Source: Nitrosomaritimum sp049414205 (GTDB lineage: Archaea; Thermoproteota; Nitrososphaeria; Nitrososphaerales; Nitrosopumilaceae). From it: DNA of 15,612 bases. Below, in pieces: positions 6,497 to 12,781 of this stretch (its first letter is position 1; each line of letters opens with the position of its first letter). The notes beneath the pieces were generated by a model that worked only from the letters and a program-made list of their open reading frames with translations, made no database searches and was not told the origin of the DNA. The stretch covers positions 1 through 15,612 of the forward strand of contig JBMSGE010000023.1 in NCBI GenBank assembly GCA_049414205.1. The letters are read 5' to 3'. Made by a program: the position numbers and the translations under genes.

Positions 6497-7267
6497 ATGG
6501 CAGTTCTAGAAATCAAAGATCTTCACGTTACAAGAGAAGGAAAAGAAATTTTGAAAGGAGTTAATTTGAAAACAGGTCCTGGTGAAGTACATGCCATAAT
6601 GGGACCAAACGGTTCTGGAAAAAGCACACTAGCTTACACTTTACTTGCACATCCAAAATACGAAGTCACACAAGGAGACATTCTTTTGGACGGCGAAAGC
6701 ATTTTGGATTTAACTGCAGACGAAAGAGCAAAGAAAGGATTGTTTCTCGGATTTCAATACCCAACAGAAGTTGCAGGAGTTGGATTTTCTCACTTTCTAA
6801 GGACAGCTTACAATTCACTAAGTAAAGCATTGCAAGGAGAGAACAGAGAAGTATTCATCACAGTTAGAGAATTTCAGAAATATCTTAAAGATAATTTAAA
6901 CAAAGTAGGACTAAAAGAAGAATTCCTTTCAAGATATCTAAACGAAGGGTTTTCCGGAGGAGAGAAAAAACGTGCCGAAGTTTTACAAATGGCAGTACTA
7001 AAACCAAAAATTTCAATTTTAGATGAACCTGATTCTGGTTTAGATATAGACGCAGTTCAATCTGTTGCTAAAGCAATTAGCGAAGTTGCAGATAAGGATG
7101 CCACAATAATAATAATCACCCACTATGCAAGAATTCTAAAATTCTTGAACAAACTTGATTTCGTTCATGTCTTTGCAAGAGGCAAAGTCCTAGAAACTGG
7201 CGATGCAGCACTTGCAGACAAACTAGAGACAGAGGGATACGAGTGGGCCCTAGAGCAACACGCTTAA
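6497..7267 (+). CDS. sufC: Fe-S cluster assembly ATPase SufC
   Basis: A 256-residue ABC-type ATPase of the SUF system. SufC works with SufB and SufD in the cytoplasm, where ATP binding remodels the scaffold during Fe-S cluster assembly. It has Walker A GPNGSGKS (36-43), the Q-loop FQYP, the Suf-type signature LNEGFSGGEKKRAEVLQM (about 148-165), Walker B ISILDEPDSGLDIDAV and the H-loop IITHYARIL. Length is normal. The deviation from the usual ABC signature (FSGGEKKR) is typical of SufC. No sufB or sufD follows: the next gene downstream is a DUF167 protein with its own promoter. Partners must lie elsewhere. Confidence 0.96.
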   Translation: MAVLEIKDLHVTREGKEILKGVNLKTGPGEVHAIMGPNGSGKSTLAYTLLAHPKYEVTQGDILLDGESILDLTADERAKKGLFLGFQYPTEVAGVGFSHFLRTAYNSLSKALQGENREVFITVREFQKYLKDNLNKVGLKEEFLSRYLNEGFSGGEKKRAEVLQMAVLKPKISILDEPDSGLDIDAVQSVAKAISEVADKDATIIIITHYARILKFLNKLDFVHVFARGKVLETGDAALADKLETEGYEWALEQHA

Positions 7268-7285
7268 CTGAAATTTTACAAACAA

Positions 7286-7292
7286 GTTTAAG
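7286..7292 (+). promoter_or_regulatory. TATA-like box of the DUF167 gene
   Basis: The element gtttaag is centred 27 bp before the GTG at 7316. The gap after sufC is 48 bp, so read-through from sufC is also possible. Confidence 0.35.
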
Positions 7293-7315
7293 CAGATTCA
7301 TTTTTCATAAATTTT

Positions 7316-7528
7316 GTGCTCTATGAAGTCACAGTAGAATTTAACAAAGAAACTTTTGAGATTTCCAAAGACCAAATCACATTAGGAATTAAATCAAGAC
7401 CAGTGAAAGGAGAAGCCAATAAAGAGATTATCAAAAAACTAGCAAAGCATTTTGAGGTTTCATCATCCAAGGTATTAATTAAATCTGGACACAAGTCTAA
7501 AATCAAAATTATTGAAATTCAAAAGTAG
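7316..7528 (+). CDS. DUF167 (YggU-family) protein
   Basis: A 70-residue protein matching the small DUF167/YggU family, whose fold is known but whose function is not. The hallmark region is VKGEANKEIIKKLAKHFEVSSSKVLIKSGHKSKIKII (about residues 30-66), with the conserved GEAN and the SG..S.K pattern; the N-terminal strand has EVTVEFNKETFEI. Typical members are 75-100 residues, so this is a short one. The start is GTG; an in-frame ATG alternative is not present near the N-terminus. It sits between sufC and the HemQ-like gene. Confidence 0.88.
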   Translation: MLYEVTVEFNKETFEISKDQITLGIKSRPVKGEANKEIIKKLAKHFEVSSSKVLIKSGHKSKIKIIEIQK

Positions 7529-7544
7529 AGAATCAGATATTTTG

Positions 7545-7552
7545 TTTAAATA
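7545..7552 (+). promoter_or_regulatory. TATA box of the HemQ-like gene
   Basis: The element tttaaata is centred about 26 bp before the ATG at 7574. A purine-rich gagg motif at 7563-7566 would fall upstream of the predicted transcript start, so it may not act as a ribosome binding site. Confidence 0.55.
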
Positions 7553-7573
7553 GGGTCCTGAAGAGGAAAAAAT

Positions 7574-8248
7574 ATGTCCGAAGATAATGACCAATACTTT
7601 TTCAATTTTTCCTTTTTCAAAGTTGATCCTAAATGGAGATGGATGGCAGACTTGGCAAAAGAAGAATCTGCAAAAGAAGTTGAAAATGTCATTAAAAACT
7701 CTGGGATAAAATTTAGATCATATTCAAATTTAGGATTAAGAGATGATGTAGACTTTTTATTTTGGTTCGCTGCAAAAACAGTTGAAGAAACTCAGGTAGT
7801 AATTGAAAAATTGTACAAAACAGTTTTTGGAAAATACATAATTCCAGCAAGAACTTACCTATCTTGTACCAGACCATCAATCTATGTCAAAGAGGGTAAG
7901 GCTCATGGTTTTGTAACAGGCTCTGAACAAAAAAAGCATGTAGTAGTTTATCCCTTTACCAAGACAAGAGAGTGGTATCTTCTGTCAAAAGAAAAACGCC
8001 AAGAAATAATGGATGAACATATCGAAGTGAGCAAGAAATATCCTCAAGTGGTCCTTAACACCACATACTCGTTTGGGATTCATGACGAGGATTTCATGCT
8101 AGCGTTTGAGGTAGATGAAATTAGAGATTTTCAAGACCTCATAATGGATTTAAGAGAAACCCAAGTTTCCACATATGTTAAAAATGATATTCCAATGATA
8201 GTGTGTGTAAAAAAAGACATCGTACCTCTAATCTCGAGCCTAGGATAG
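7574..8248 (+). CDS. Chlorite dismutase/HemQ-family heme protein
   Basis: A 224-residue member of the chlorite dismutase superfamily, which includes chlorite dismutases and coproheme decarboxylases (HemQ/ChdC). The family stretch LGLRDDVDFLFWFAA is at about 53-67. The C-terminal domain has VVVYPFTKTREWYLL with Y126 at the position of the catalytic Tyr of Firmicutes HemQ, and the likely proximal heme ligand H149 in EIMDEHIEVSKKY. The distal position (about 161-162, LN) shows neither the Arg of true chlorite dismutases nor the Gln of Firmicutes HemQ. With ahbAB, hemA and hemB nearby, a role in finishing heme from Fe-coproporphyrin III is more likely than chlorite detoxification, but this is inference. 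Residue matches are by eye. Confidence 0.88.
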   Translation: MSEDNDQYFFNFSFFKVDPKWRWMADLAKEESAKEVENVIKNSGIKFRSYSNLGLRDDVDFLFWFAAKTVEETQVVIEKLYKTVFGKYIIPARTYLSCTRPSIYVKEGKAHGFVTGSEQKKHVVVYPFTKTREWYLLSKEKRQEIMDEHIEVSKKYPQVVLNTTYSFGIHDEDFMLAFEVDEIRDFQDLIMDLRETQVSTYVKNDIPMIVCVKKDIVPLISSLG

Positions 8249-8305
8249 CTGTTAAACTCTAGCAAAATTTCCACATAATCAAAATATCACATGCGCAAAT
8301 CTTGG

Positions 8306-8317
8306 ATAAACATAAAT
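8306..8317 (+). promoter_or_regulatory. TATA-like element of the aldo/keto reductase gene
   Basis: The A/T stretch ataaacataaat would place transcription start near 8338, giving a leader of about 44 nt. This is unlike most promoters in the window, which predict no leader. Confidence 0.35.
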
Positions 8318-8341
8318 GAACAAATTCTAGTGAGTAAAGTA

Positions 8342-8360
8342 GTTTTGAGGCAATCAAAAC
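8342..8360 (+). promoter_or_regulatory. Dyad/hairpin in the leader of the aldo/keto reductase gene
   Basis: Perfect 7-bp arms gttttga (8342-8348) and tcaaaac (8354-8360) flank a 5-nt loop. The dyad begins just after the predicted transcription start and ends 10 nt before the Shine-Dalgarno motif. It could be a repressor operator at the start site or an RNA hairpin near the ribosome binding site. Confidence 0.4.
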
Positions 8361-8370
8361 CAAAAACAAA

Positions 8371-8374
8371 GAGG
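8371..8374 (+). promoter_or_regulatory. Ribosome binding site of the aldo/keto reductase gene
   Basis: The motif gagg lies 7 nt before the ATG at 8382, consistent with leadered translation, the exception among first genes in this window. Confidence 0.5.
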
Positions 8375-8381
8375 AAATAAA

Positions 8382-9380
8382 ATGAAATACAAAACATTAG
8401 GAAAAAGTGGAATCAAAGTATCCGAGATTGGATTTGGTGCTTGGACCATAGGTCTTGATTGGTGGGGTAAAAAAATAGAAGAAGATGAAGCAAAAAGAAT
8501 GCTCAAAAAAGCCTATGATTTAGGAATCAACTTCTTTGAAACTGCCGACATGTATGGTAAAGGCAAAAGCGAGAAACTAATTGGAGAAGTTTTCAAGGGA
8601 ATGAGAGATGAAATAGTAATTTCTTCAAAATACGGCTATGATTTTTCCAATGCACAGCAAATTGGACATGCAGAACTACCTCAACAATTTGATCAAAAAT
8701 TTACAGAGAATGCATTACAAGCAACTCTTGATAGACTACAGACAAATTACATTGATTCATTTGGAATGCACAATCCAAAACTTGATCAAATTAGAAATAA
8801 TGAACCCTTTGAAACATTTGATAAACTAATTCAAGAAGGAAAAATGAAAACAGCTCAAGTTGCTTTGGGTCCTGCAATTGGATGGACACAAGAAGGTTTG
8901 GAGGCAATGGACAGAAAGAATGTTTCATCAGTTCAAACAGTATACAACATTTTAGAGCAAACTCCAGGTAATGAGTTGATTGAAAAAGCATCAGAACAAA
9001 ATGTGGGAATACTTGTCAGAGTTCCAGACGCATCAGGAATTTTGACAGGAAAAGTAAAGGCAGAGACAGTTATTCCAAGTAATGATCATAGAAAAGACAG
9101 AAAAATGGAATGGCGACAAGAAGCATTAAAAAAAGTAGAACAGTTCAGGCCAATAGCTGAAAGAAACGGATTAACAATTACAGAATTTGCAATCAAGTTT
9201 ATCTTATCCAAAAAAGCAATTGCATCAGTATTACCTACTGTTGTTAGTGAAGAAGAAATTGAATCGTTTGCTGCCATCTCTGATGGAAATTACATAAACT
9301 CCTCAGACATGAAAGAGATTGAAGAGTTGTACAATACCTGGCCACCATACGAATTAAAAGCCACACCACAGGCAAGCTAA
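8382..9380 (+). CDS. Aldo/keto reductase
   Basis: A 332-residue NAD(P)H-dependent aldo/keto reductase with a TIM-barrel fold. It opens MKYKTLGKSGIKVSEIGFG like the YghZ/Tas-type subgroup. The catalytic tetrad is visible: D56 and Y58 in FFETADMYG, K83 in ISSKYGY and H130 in GMHNP. The segment ALQATLDRLQTNYID (111-125) is a family hallmark, and the C-terminal region has ITEFAIKFILSKKAIASVLPTVV for cofactor binding. The substrate is unknown; reduction of aldehydes or ketones is the general role. The leader holds a dyad and a Shine-Dalgarno motif, so regulated expression is possible. The small zinc-finger gene follows after 4 bp. Confidence 0.93.
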   Translation: MKYKTLGKSGIKVSEIGFGAWTIGLDWWGKKIEEDEAKRMLKKAYDLGINFFETADMYGKGKSEKLIGEVFKGMRDEIVISSKYGYDFSNAQQIGHAELPQQFDQKFTENALQATLDRLQTNYIDSFGMHNPKLDQIRNNEPFETFDKLIQEGKMKTAQVALGPAIGWTQEGLEAMDRKNVSSVQTVYNILEQTPGNELIEKASEQNVGILVRVPDASGILTGKVKAETVIPSNDHRKDRKMEWRQEALKKVEQFRPIAERNGLTITEFAIKFILSKKAIASVLPTVVSEEEIESFAAISDGNYINSSDMKEIEELYNTWPPYELKATPQAS

Positions 9381-9384
9381 CTTT

Positions 9385-9723
9385 ATGAATCACCAAATCG
9401 ATGCTGCAAAAACTCTAGACATCATAGAAAGAATGAAACTAGCCAAGATTGGCGAATACAAAAAATGGAAAGTAATTGTTAAAAAAATCAAGAATGAACA
9501 AGACCTTTTGCAATCAGAAATAGAATACTTTTCAAATTTTACAAGGATTTACAAGAATTTAAGCACAACAAATAGAAGTAAAATTTACCATGCAAGATTA
9601 TCAGAGCACGATGTAAGGCCACCGTGTCAATTGTGTGGAGAAAATTCAGAGTTTTACTGCAATATGAATGACCAGTACTTTTGCACCATCCATGTTGTAG
9701 GGCATGATGATAATGAGATCTAG
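9385..9723 (+). CDS. Small protein with a C-terminal B-box-like zinc finger
   Basis: A 112-residue protein of no recognised family. Residues 1-70 are Lys/Glu-rich and probably helical (IERMKLAKIGEYKKWKVIVKK). The C-terminus has C81-x2-C84-x7-C92-x7-C100-x2-H103-x3-H107, six ligands in an order like a B-box zinc finger. Such a domain suggests binding to protein or nucleic acid, but no function is claimed. The gene starts 4 bp after the aldo/keto reductase stop, so it is probably co-transcribed. Its TAG stop overlaps the stop of ahbAB on the other strand: the two share the palindrome ctag at 9720-9723. Confidence 0.75.
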   Translation: MNHQIDAAKTLDIIERMKLAKIGEYKKWKVIVKKIKNEQDLLQSEIEYFSNFTRIYKNLSTTNRSKIYHARLSEHDVRPPCQLCGENSEFYCNMNDQYFCTIHVVGHDDNEI

Positions 9724-10769
9724 GATGCAGTTACAGTCTCTTCAAAACTAAATGTGTTTTCTACGAAATATTCAACTCGTGTTTTTTTGAATTCACGTGA
9801 ACTAAAGAGTATGCGATAATCATCAACATGTATTTGATTCTGTATTGTCTTTGCCATCTCATTTGCCTCATCATGAGTTTTACAGTGAATCATAGAAAAT
9901 ACGTTATATGGCCAATCAGGGTATGTTGGGCGCTCATAGCAATGACTAATTTGCGGAAAAGAACCAAGTGTTTCTCCTACTTTAGAAATTCGATCCTCTG
10001 GAACTTTCCACACTATCATTCCGTTTGCAGTAAATCCAACTTGCCTATGTCTTAAGATTGCTGCAAATCTTCTCATTACACCGATGTTTTCATAGTGTTT
10101 CATTTTTTCAAACAACTCATTTTCTGTAATTCCTAGATTGTTTGCAGCCTTTACAAATGGCTCATCAATGATTTCCATATCTTTTTGTAATTCACGGATG
10201 AAATTTTTATCGTCTTCTGTAGGCTCAAATTTTACATTTTTTACTTCCTTTTTTTCTTCTGTTGGGGCAACGTCATGTTTTTTTTCATCTACCATGTCAA
10301 GCTTAACTCCAATCTTGAAAAGTTGTAAGGTAGGAAGCATTCTTACTTTTTTTATCCCCTTTAGCACGTTGAATTTTTCAAGCTCAGTCTTCAAGTCAGA
10401 TCCTGGTGGAACTGCCAAAGTAAACCAGAGGTTAAACTCATGATCACGTTCATAATTATGACTAACGCCTGGATGGCGATTAATTTGATTTGCAACATAT
10501 TCTAATTTATCATGTTCAATCTCCATTGCCACCAAGGAACTTGTATAGCCAAGTTTTCGAGTGTCAAAAATTGCACTCAGTTGTCTTAGTACGCCAATTT
10601 CTTTTAGTTGGCTGAGGCGCTGTTTGACAATTTCTGGAGTAGTATCAAATTTTTTAGCAATAGCATCAAAGGGTCTTGTGACAAGTGGGAACGTCCATTG
10701 AATTTCATTTAGAAGTTCTTTATCTAAATCATCCATAGATGTCAATGGTATGTGCACGTTTGTTTTCAA
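9720..10769 (-). CDS. ahbAB: Fused siroheme decarboxylase AhbA-AhbB
   Basis: A 349-residue protein made of two Lrp/AsnC-like halves, each a helix-turn-helix part plus an alpha/beta part. The halves match siroheme decarboxylase subunits, which convert siroheme to 12,18-didecarboxysiroheme in the alternative heme route. Half one (about 12-156) has SHNYERDHEFNLWFTL at 103-118. Half two (about 184-335) has GVMRRFAAILRHRQVGF (230-246) and SHCYERP with WPYN (275-289). Both carry the conserved SH-x-YER, and a charged Lys/Glu linker (about 157-183) joins them. In many species these are two genes, so this is a fusion. The start is uncertain: TTG at 10769 or ATG at 10736 (MDDLDKELL), the latter closer to the family N-terminus. 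It was first judged as a transcription regulator, but the motifs favour the enzyme. Confidence 0.88.
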   Translation of the reverse strand: MKTNVHIPLTSMDDLDKELLNEIQWTFPLVTRPFDAIAKKFDTTPEIVKQRLSQLKEIGVLRQLSAIFDTRKLGYTSSLVAMEIEHDKLEYVANQINRHPGVSHNYERDHEFNLWFTLAVPPGSDLKTELEKFNVLKGIKKVRMLPTLQLFKIGVKLDMVDEKKHDVAPTEEKKEVKNVKFEPTEDDKNFIRELQKDMEIIDEPFVKAANNLGITENELFEKMKHYENIGVMRRFAAILRHRQVGFTANGMIVWKVPEDRISKVGETLGSFPQISHCYERPTYPDWPYNVFSMIHCKTHDEANEMAKTIQNQIHVDDYRILFSSREFKKTRVEYFVENTFSFEETVTAS

Positions 10770-10796
10770 TTAAAAATGTAGCTAGATTACAGTCAG

Positions 10797-10804
10797 TTTT
10801 AAAA
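10797..10804 (-). promoter_or_regulatory. Candidate TATA box of ahbAB
   Basis: The sequence ttttaaaa is centred about 31 bp before the TTG at 10769, slightly far for a leaderless start. The octamer aaaatgta occurs at 10773-10780 and again at 10801-10808 in this 67-bp divergent gap, which could be a shared regulatory half-site or chance in AT-rich DNA. Confidence 0.3.
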
Positions 10805-10806
10805 TG

Positions 10807-10814
10807 TATAAATA
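10807..10814 (+). promoter_or_regulatory. TATA box of the heme operon
   Basis: The element tataaata is a near-consensus archaeal TATA box, centred about 26 bp before the GTG at 10837. A leaderless transcript reading the precorrin-2 dehydrogenase gene, hemA and probably hemB is predicted. Confidence 0.6.
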
Positions 10815-10836
10815 GAAAATGCCTTGCCTTTGATCG

Positions 10837-11490
10837 GTGATAATTAATCTAAATTTACAAAATAAAAAAGTAGTCGTGGTAGGCGCAGGTAAAGAGTCTC
10901 AAAAAAGAATCAATTCTCTTCTAAATCAAAAGTGTCAAATCACAGTCATTAGTGAAAAGGTAAGCAAAGCAATTGAGAATCTTTCTAAAAAGAAACTGAT
11001 TAAATTAAAAAAACAAAAACTTGAAAATGCAAATTTTCTATCAGCAGAAAAACCTCATTTGGTAATTACTACAACTGATGATAAAAAATTAAACCAAAAA
11101 ATAATCAATAAAGCAAAGAAAAGTAAGATAATAGCCTACAGCTCAGATAGTCCTGAGACTAGTGATTTTTCAAATCCTGCAATAGTTGATTTTGAGAAAA
11201 TAATTCAAATATCCATTTTTACTGGCGGGAAAAGCCCCATAATGTCAAAAAAAATCAAAGAGCAAATTGAAAAGATACTCGAAAAAACAATTACCAAAGA
11301 AGATATTGCTCAAATCAAAATCCAGCAGATCGCAAGAGAGCTGATAAAAGACAAAATTGACTCTCAGGCAAGACGCAAGTCCTTTCTGAACAGTATCATT
11401 GGCGATAAGACGATTAAACAGTTAATAAAAGACGGTCAAACCAAAAAGGTTGAAAATCACATCATTGCAATGTTGAGGAATTGGGTATGA
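10837..11490 (+). CDS. Precorrin-2 dehydrogenase / sirohydrochlorin synthase (Met8/CysG-N type)
   Basis: A 217-residue NAD-dependent enzyme that oxidises precorrin-2 to sirohydrochlorin; some homologues also insert iron to give siroheme. The Rossmann motif is VVVVGAGKESQKR (12-24). The family run SDFSNPAIVDF is at 109-119, followed by ISIFTGGKSPIMSKKIKEQIE (125-145), matching the substrate-binding ISTGGKSP block. The C-terminal part is helical and basic. Length is normal for the stand-alone enzyme without a methyltransferase domain. It starts with GTG behind a strong TATA box and overlaps hemA in an ATGA. Next to ahbAB it would supply siroheme for heme synthesis. Confidence 0.9.
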   Translation: MIINLNLQNKKVVVVGAGKESQKRINSLLNQKCQITVISEKVSKAIENLSKKKLIKLKKQKLENANFLSAEKPHLVITTTDDKKLNQKIINKAKKSKIIAYSSDSPETSDFSNPAIVDFEKIIQISIFTGGKSPIMSKKIKEQIEKILEKTITKEDIAQIKIQQIARELIKDKIDSQARRKSFLNSIIGDKTIKQLIKDGQTKKVENHIIAMLRNWV

Positions 11491-12746
11491 GTCAAAACAT
11501 AATTAATGCACGTGTAACTTTTCGTAACTCTCCAATCCACATTTTAGAAAAATTTACTATAAGAGATGTAGAAAACGCATACCCTCAATTCAAAGAGCAT
11601 TCAGGATTAGAGGAATGTGTAATAATTCAAACATGTAATAGAATCGAATTATTTGGAAAAACAAAAAACTATGACCAACAAAAAATCAAAAAAACCTGGG
11701 CATCTCTTGCAGGATTAGATGAAGAGATATTTGATGAAAATTTGGAGATTGAAGAAAACGACAAGGCGTTTCATCACTTGTTAAAGCTTACCTCAGGACT
11801 AGACTCTATGGTTGTAGGTGAAGAGCAAATTCTAGGTCAAATAAAAAATTCCATCACTTCTGCACGAAATACCAAAGCATCAGGACAGCATCTTAACACC
11901 TTGTTTGACAAAGCCATTCGTATTGGTACAAGAATTAGAAACTCCAGTGGAATTAGTCAGGGAGGAATATCAGTTGGATCAATGGCAGTAAAATTAGCAG
12001 AAGAAAATATTGACGAATTAAAATTTAAAAAAATTCTACTAATTGGAACCGGTGAAGTTTCCACACTAGTCGCAAAGTCTCTTCAAAGAAGAGGATATGA
12101 CTTTGCAGTTACAAGTAGGACCTTAGAAAGATCCCAGGCATTTTGTGAAACAATGGGAGGAAAAGCAGTAAGATTTGAAGATGTCCTATCAGGATTTGAA
12201 AATTATGATGTTTTGTTTGTAGCAACGACTGCTCCATACTTTCTTGTAACTTTTGATAGGATTACTGATGCAGTAAAAAAGAGAAAAGACGGAATGATGA
12301 TTCTGGACTTATCAAATCCAAGAACTGTTGATGAGAAAGTAGCAACTATTGGAGGGATAAAACTGATGAATCTAGATCAAATAGCAGAAATGGTCGAAAA
12401 AAACATGAAAGCCAGATTAAACAAGGTAAAAACAGTTGAAAATATAATTAATGAAGAAGTATCCGTATTAGAGGCTTCAATGAAAAGATTAGATGCAGAA
12501 CCATTGGTAAAAGATGTGTTCAAAAACATAGATTCTCTACGTCAAAAAGAACTGAAAAAAGCGCTTTCAATGCTTGATGAAACAGATGAGAAAAAAATCA
12601 AAATTATTGAGGAACTAACTAAAGCAGTAGTAGAAAGCATAGTGTCGACTCCTATGAATAATATCAGAAAGGCATCTGAGCAAGGAAAGCCAGATTTGTT
12701 GGAAACCGCAAGTAAGCTATTTGACTACAAAAACGAACAAGAATAG
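11487..12746 (+). CDS. hemA: Glutamyl-tRNA reductase
   Basis: NADPH-dependent reductase making glutamate-1-semialdehyde from glutamyl-tRNA, the committed step of C5-route tetrapyrrole synthesis. From the ATG at 11487 it is 419 residues. The catalytic cysteine is C50 in IQTCNRIELF. The substrate segment LTSGLDSMVVGEEQILGQIK (about 95-114) and the NADPH motif ILLIGTGEVSTLVAKSL (about 183-199) are present, followed by a helical dimerisation domain with MKARLNKVKTVENIINEEV. The ATGA overlap with the preceding gene, together with the family N-terminus, selects 11487 over a TTG at 11481. hemL, which acts next, is not in the window. Confidence 0.97.
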   Translation: MSQNIINARVTFRNSPIHILEKFTIRDVENAYPQFKEHSGLEECVIIQTCNRIELFGKTKNYDQQKIKKTWASLAGLDEEIFDENLEIEENDKAFHHLLKLTSGLDSMVVGEEQILGQIKNSITSARNTKASGQHLNTLFDKAIRIGTRIRNSSGISQGGISVGSMAVKLAEENIDELKFKKILLIGTGEVSTLVAKSLQRRGYDFAVTSRTLERSQAFCETMGGKAVRFEDVLSGFENYDVLFVATTAPYFLVTFDRITDAVKKRKDGMMILDLSNPRTVDEKVATIGGIKLMNLDQIAEMVEKNMKARLNKVKTVENIINEEVSVLEASMKRLDAEPLVKDVFKNIDSLRQKELKKALSMLDETDEKKIKIIEELTKAVVESIVSTPMNNIRKASEQGKPDLLETASKLFDYKNEQE

Positions 12747-12753
12747 ACTAGGA

Positions 12754-12761
12754 TTATATTT
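12754..12761 (+). promoter_or_regulatory. Possible internal TATA box of hemB
   Basis: The element ttatattt in the 23-bp hemA-hemB gap is centred 25 bp before the internal ATG at 12782 and only 12 bp before the ATG at 12770. It would give a leaderless hemB mRNA starting at 12782 in addition to read-through. Confidence 0.45.
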
Positions 12762-12781
12762 TACTCAGAATGAATTTTGAT

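Noticed and set aside
7563..7566. Shine-Dalgarno motif for the HemQ-like gene
   Set aside because: The TATA box position places the transcript start at about 7574, so the motif is probably upstream of the mRNA; not listed as a site.
8249..8381. Possible tRNA or small RNA in the largest intergenic gap
   Set aside because: No cloverleaf or conserved RNA motif is seen; the gap is explained by a promoter, a short hairpin and a ribosome binding site.
10138..10443. Open reading frame opposite ahbAB, rich in Ser and Phe
   Set aside because: It mirrors the Lys/Glu-rich linker of ahbAB on the other strand and has no independent motif or promoter.
9720..10769. Lrp/AsnC transcription regulator
   Set aside because: The SH-x-YER and WPYN motifs and the divergent heme operon fit siroheme decarboxylase better; a secondary regulatory role is left open.
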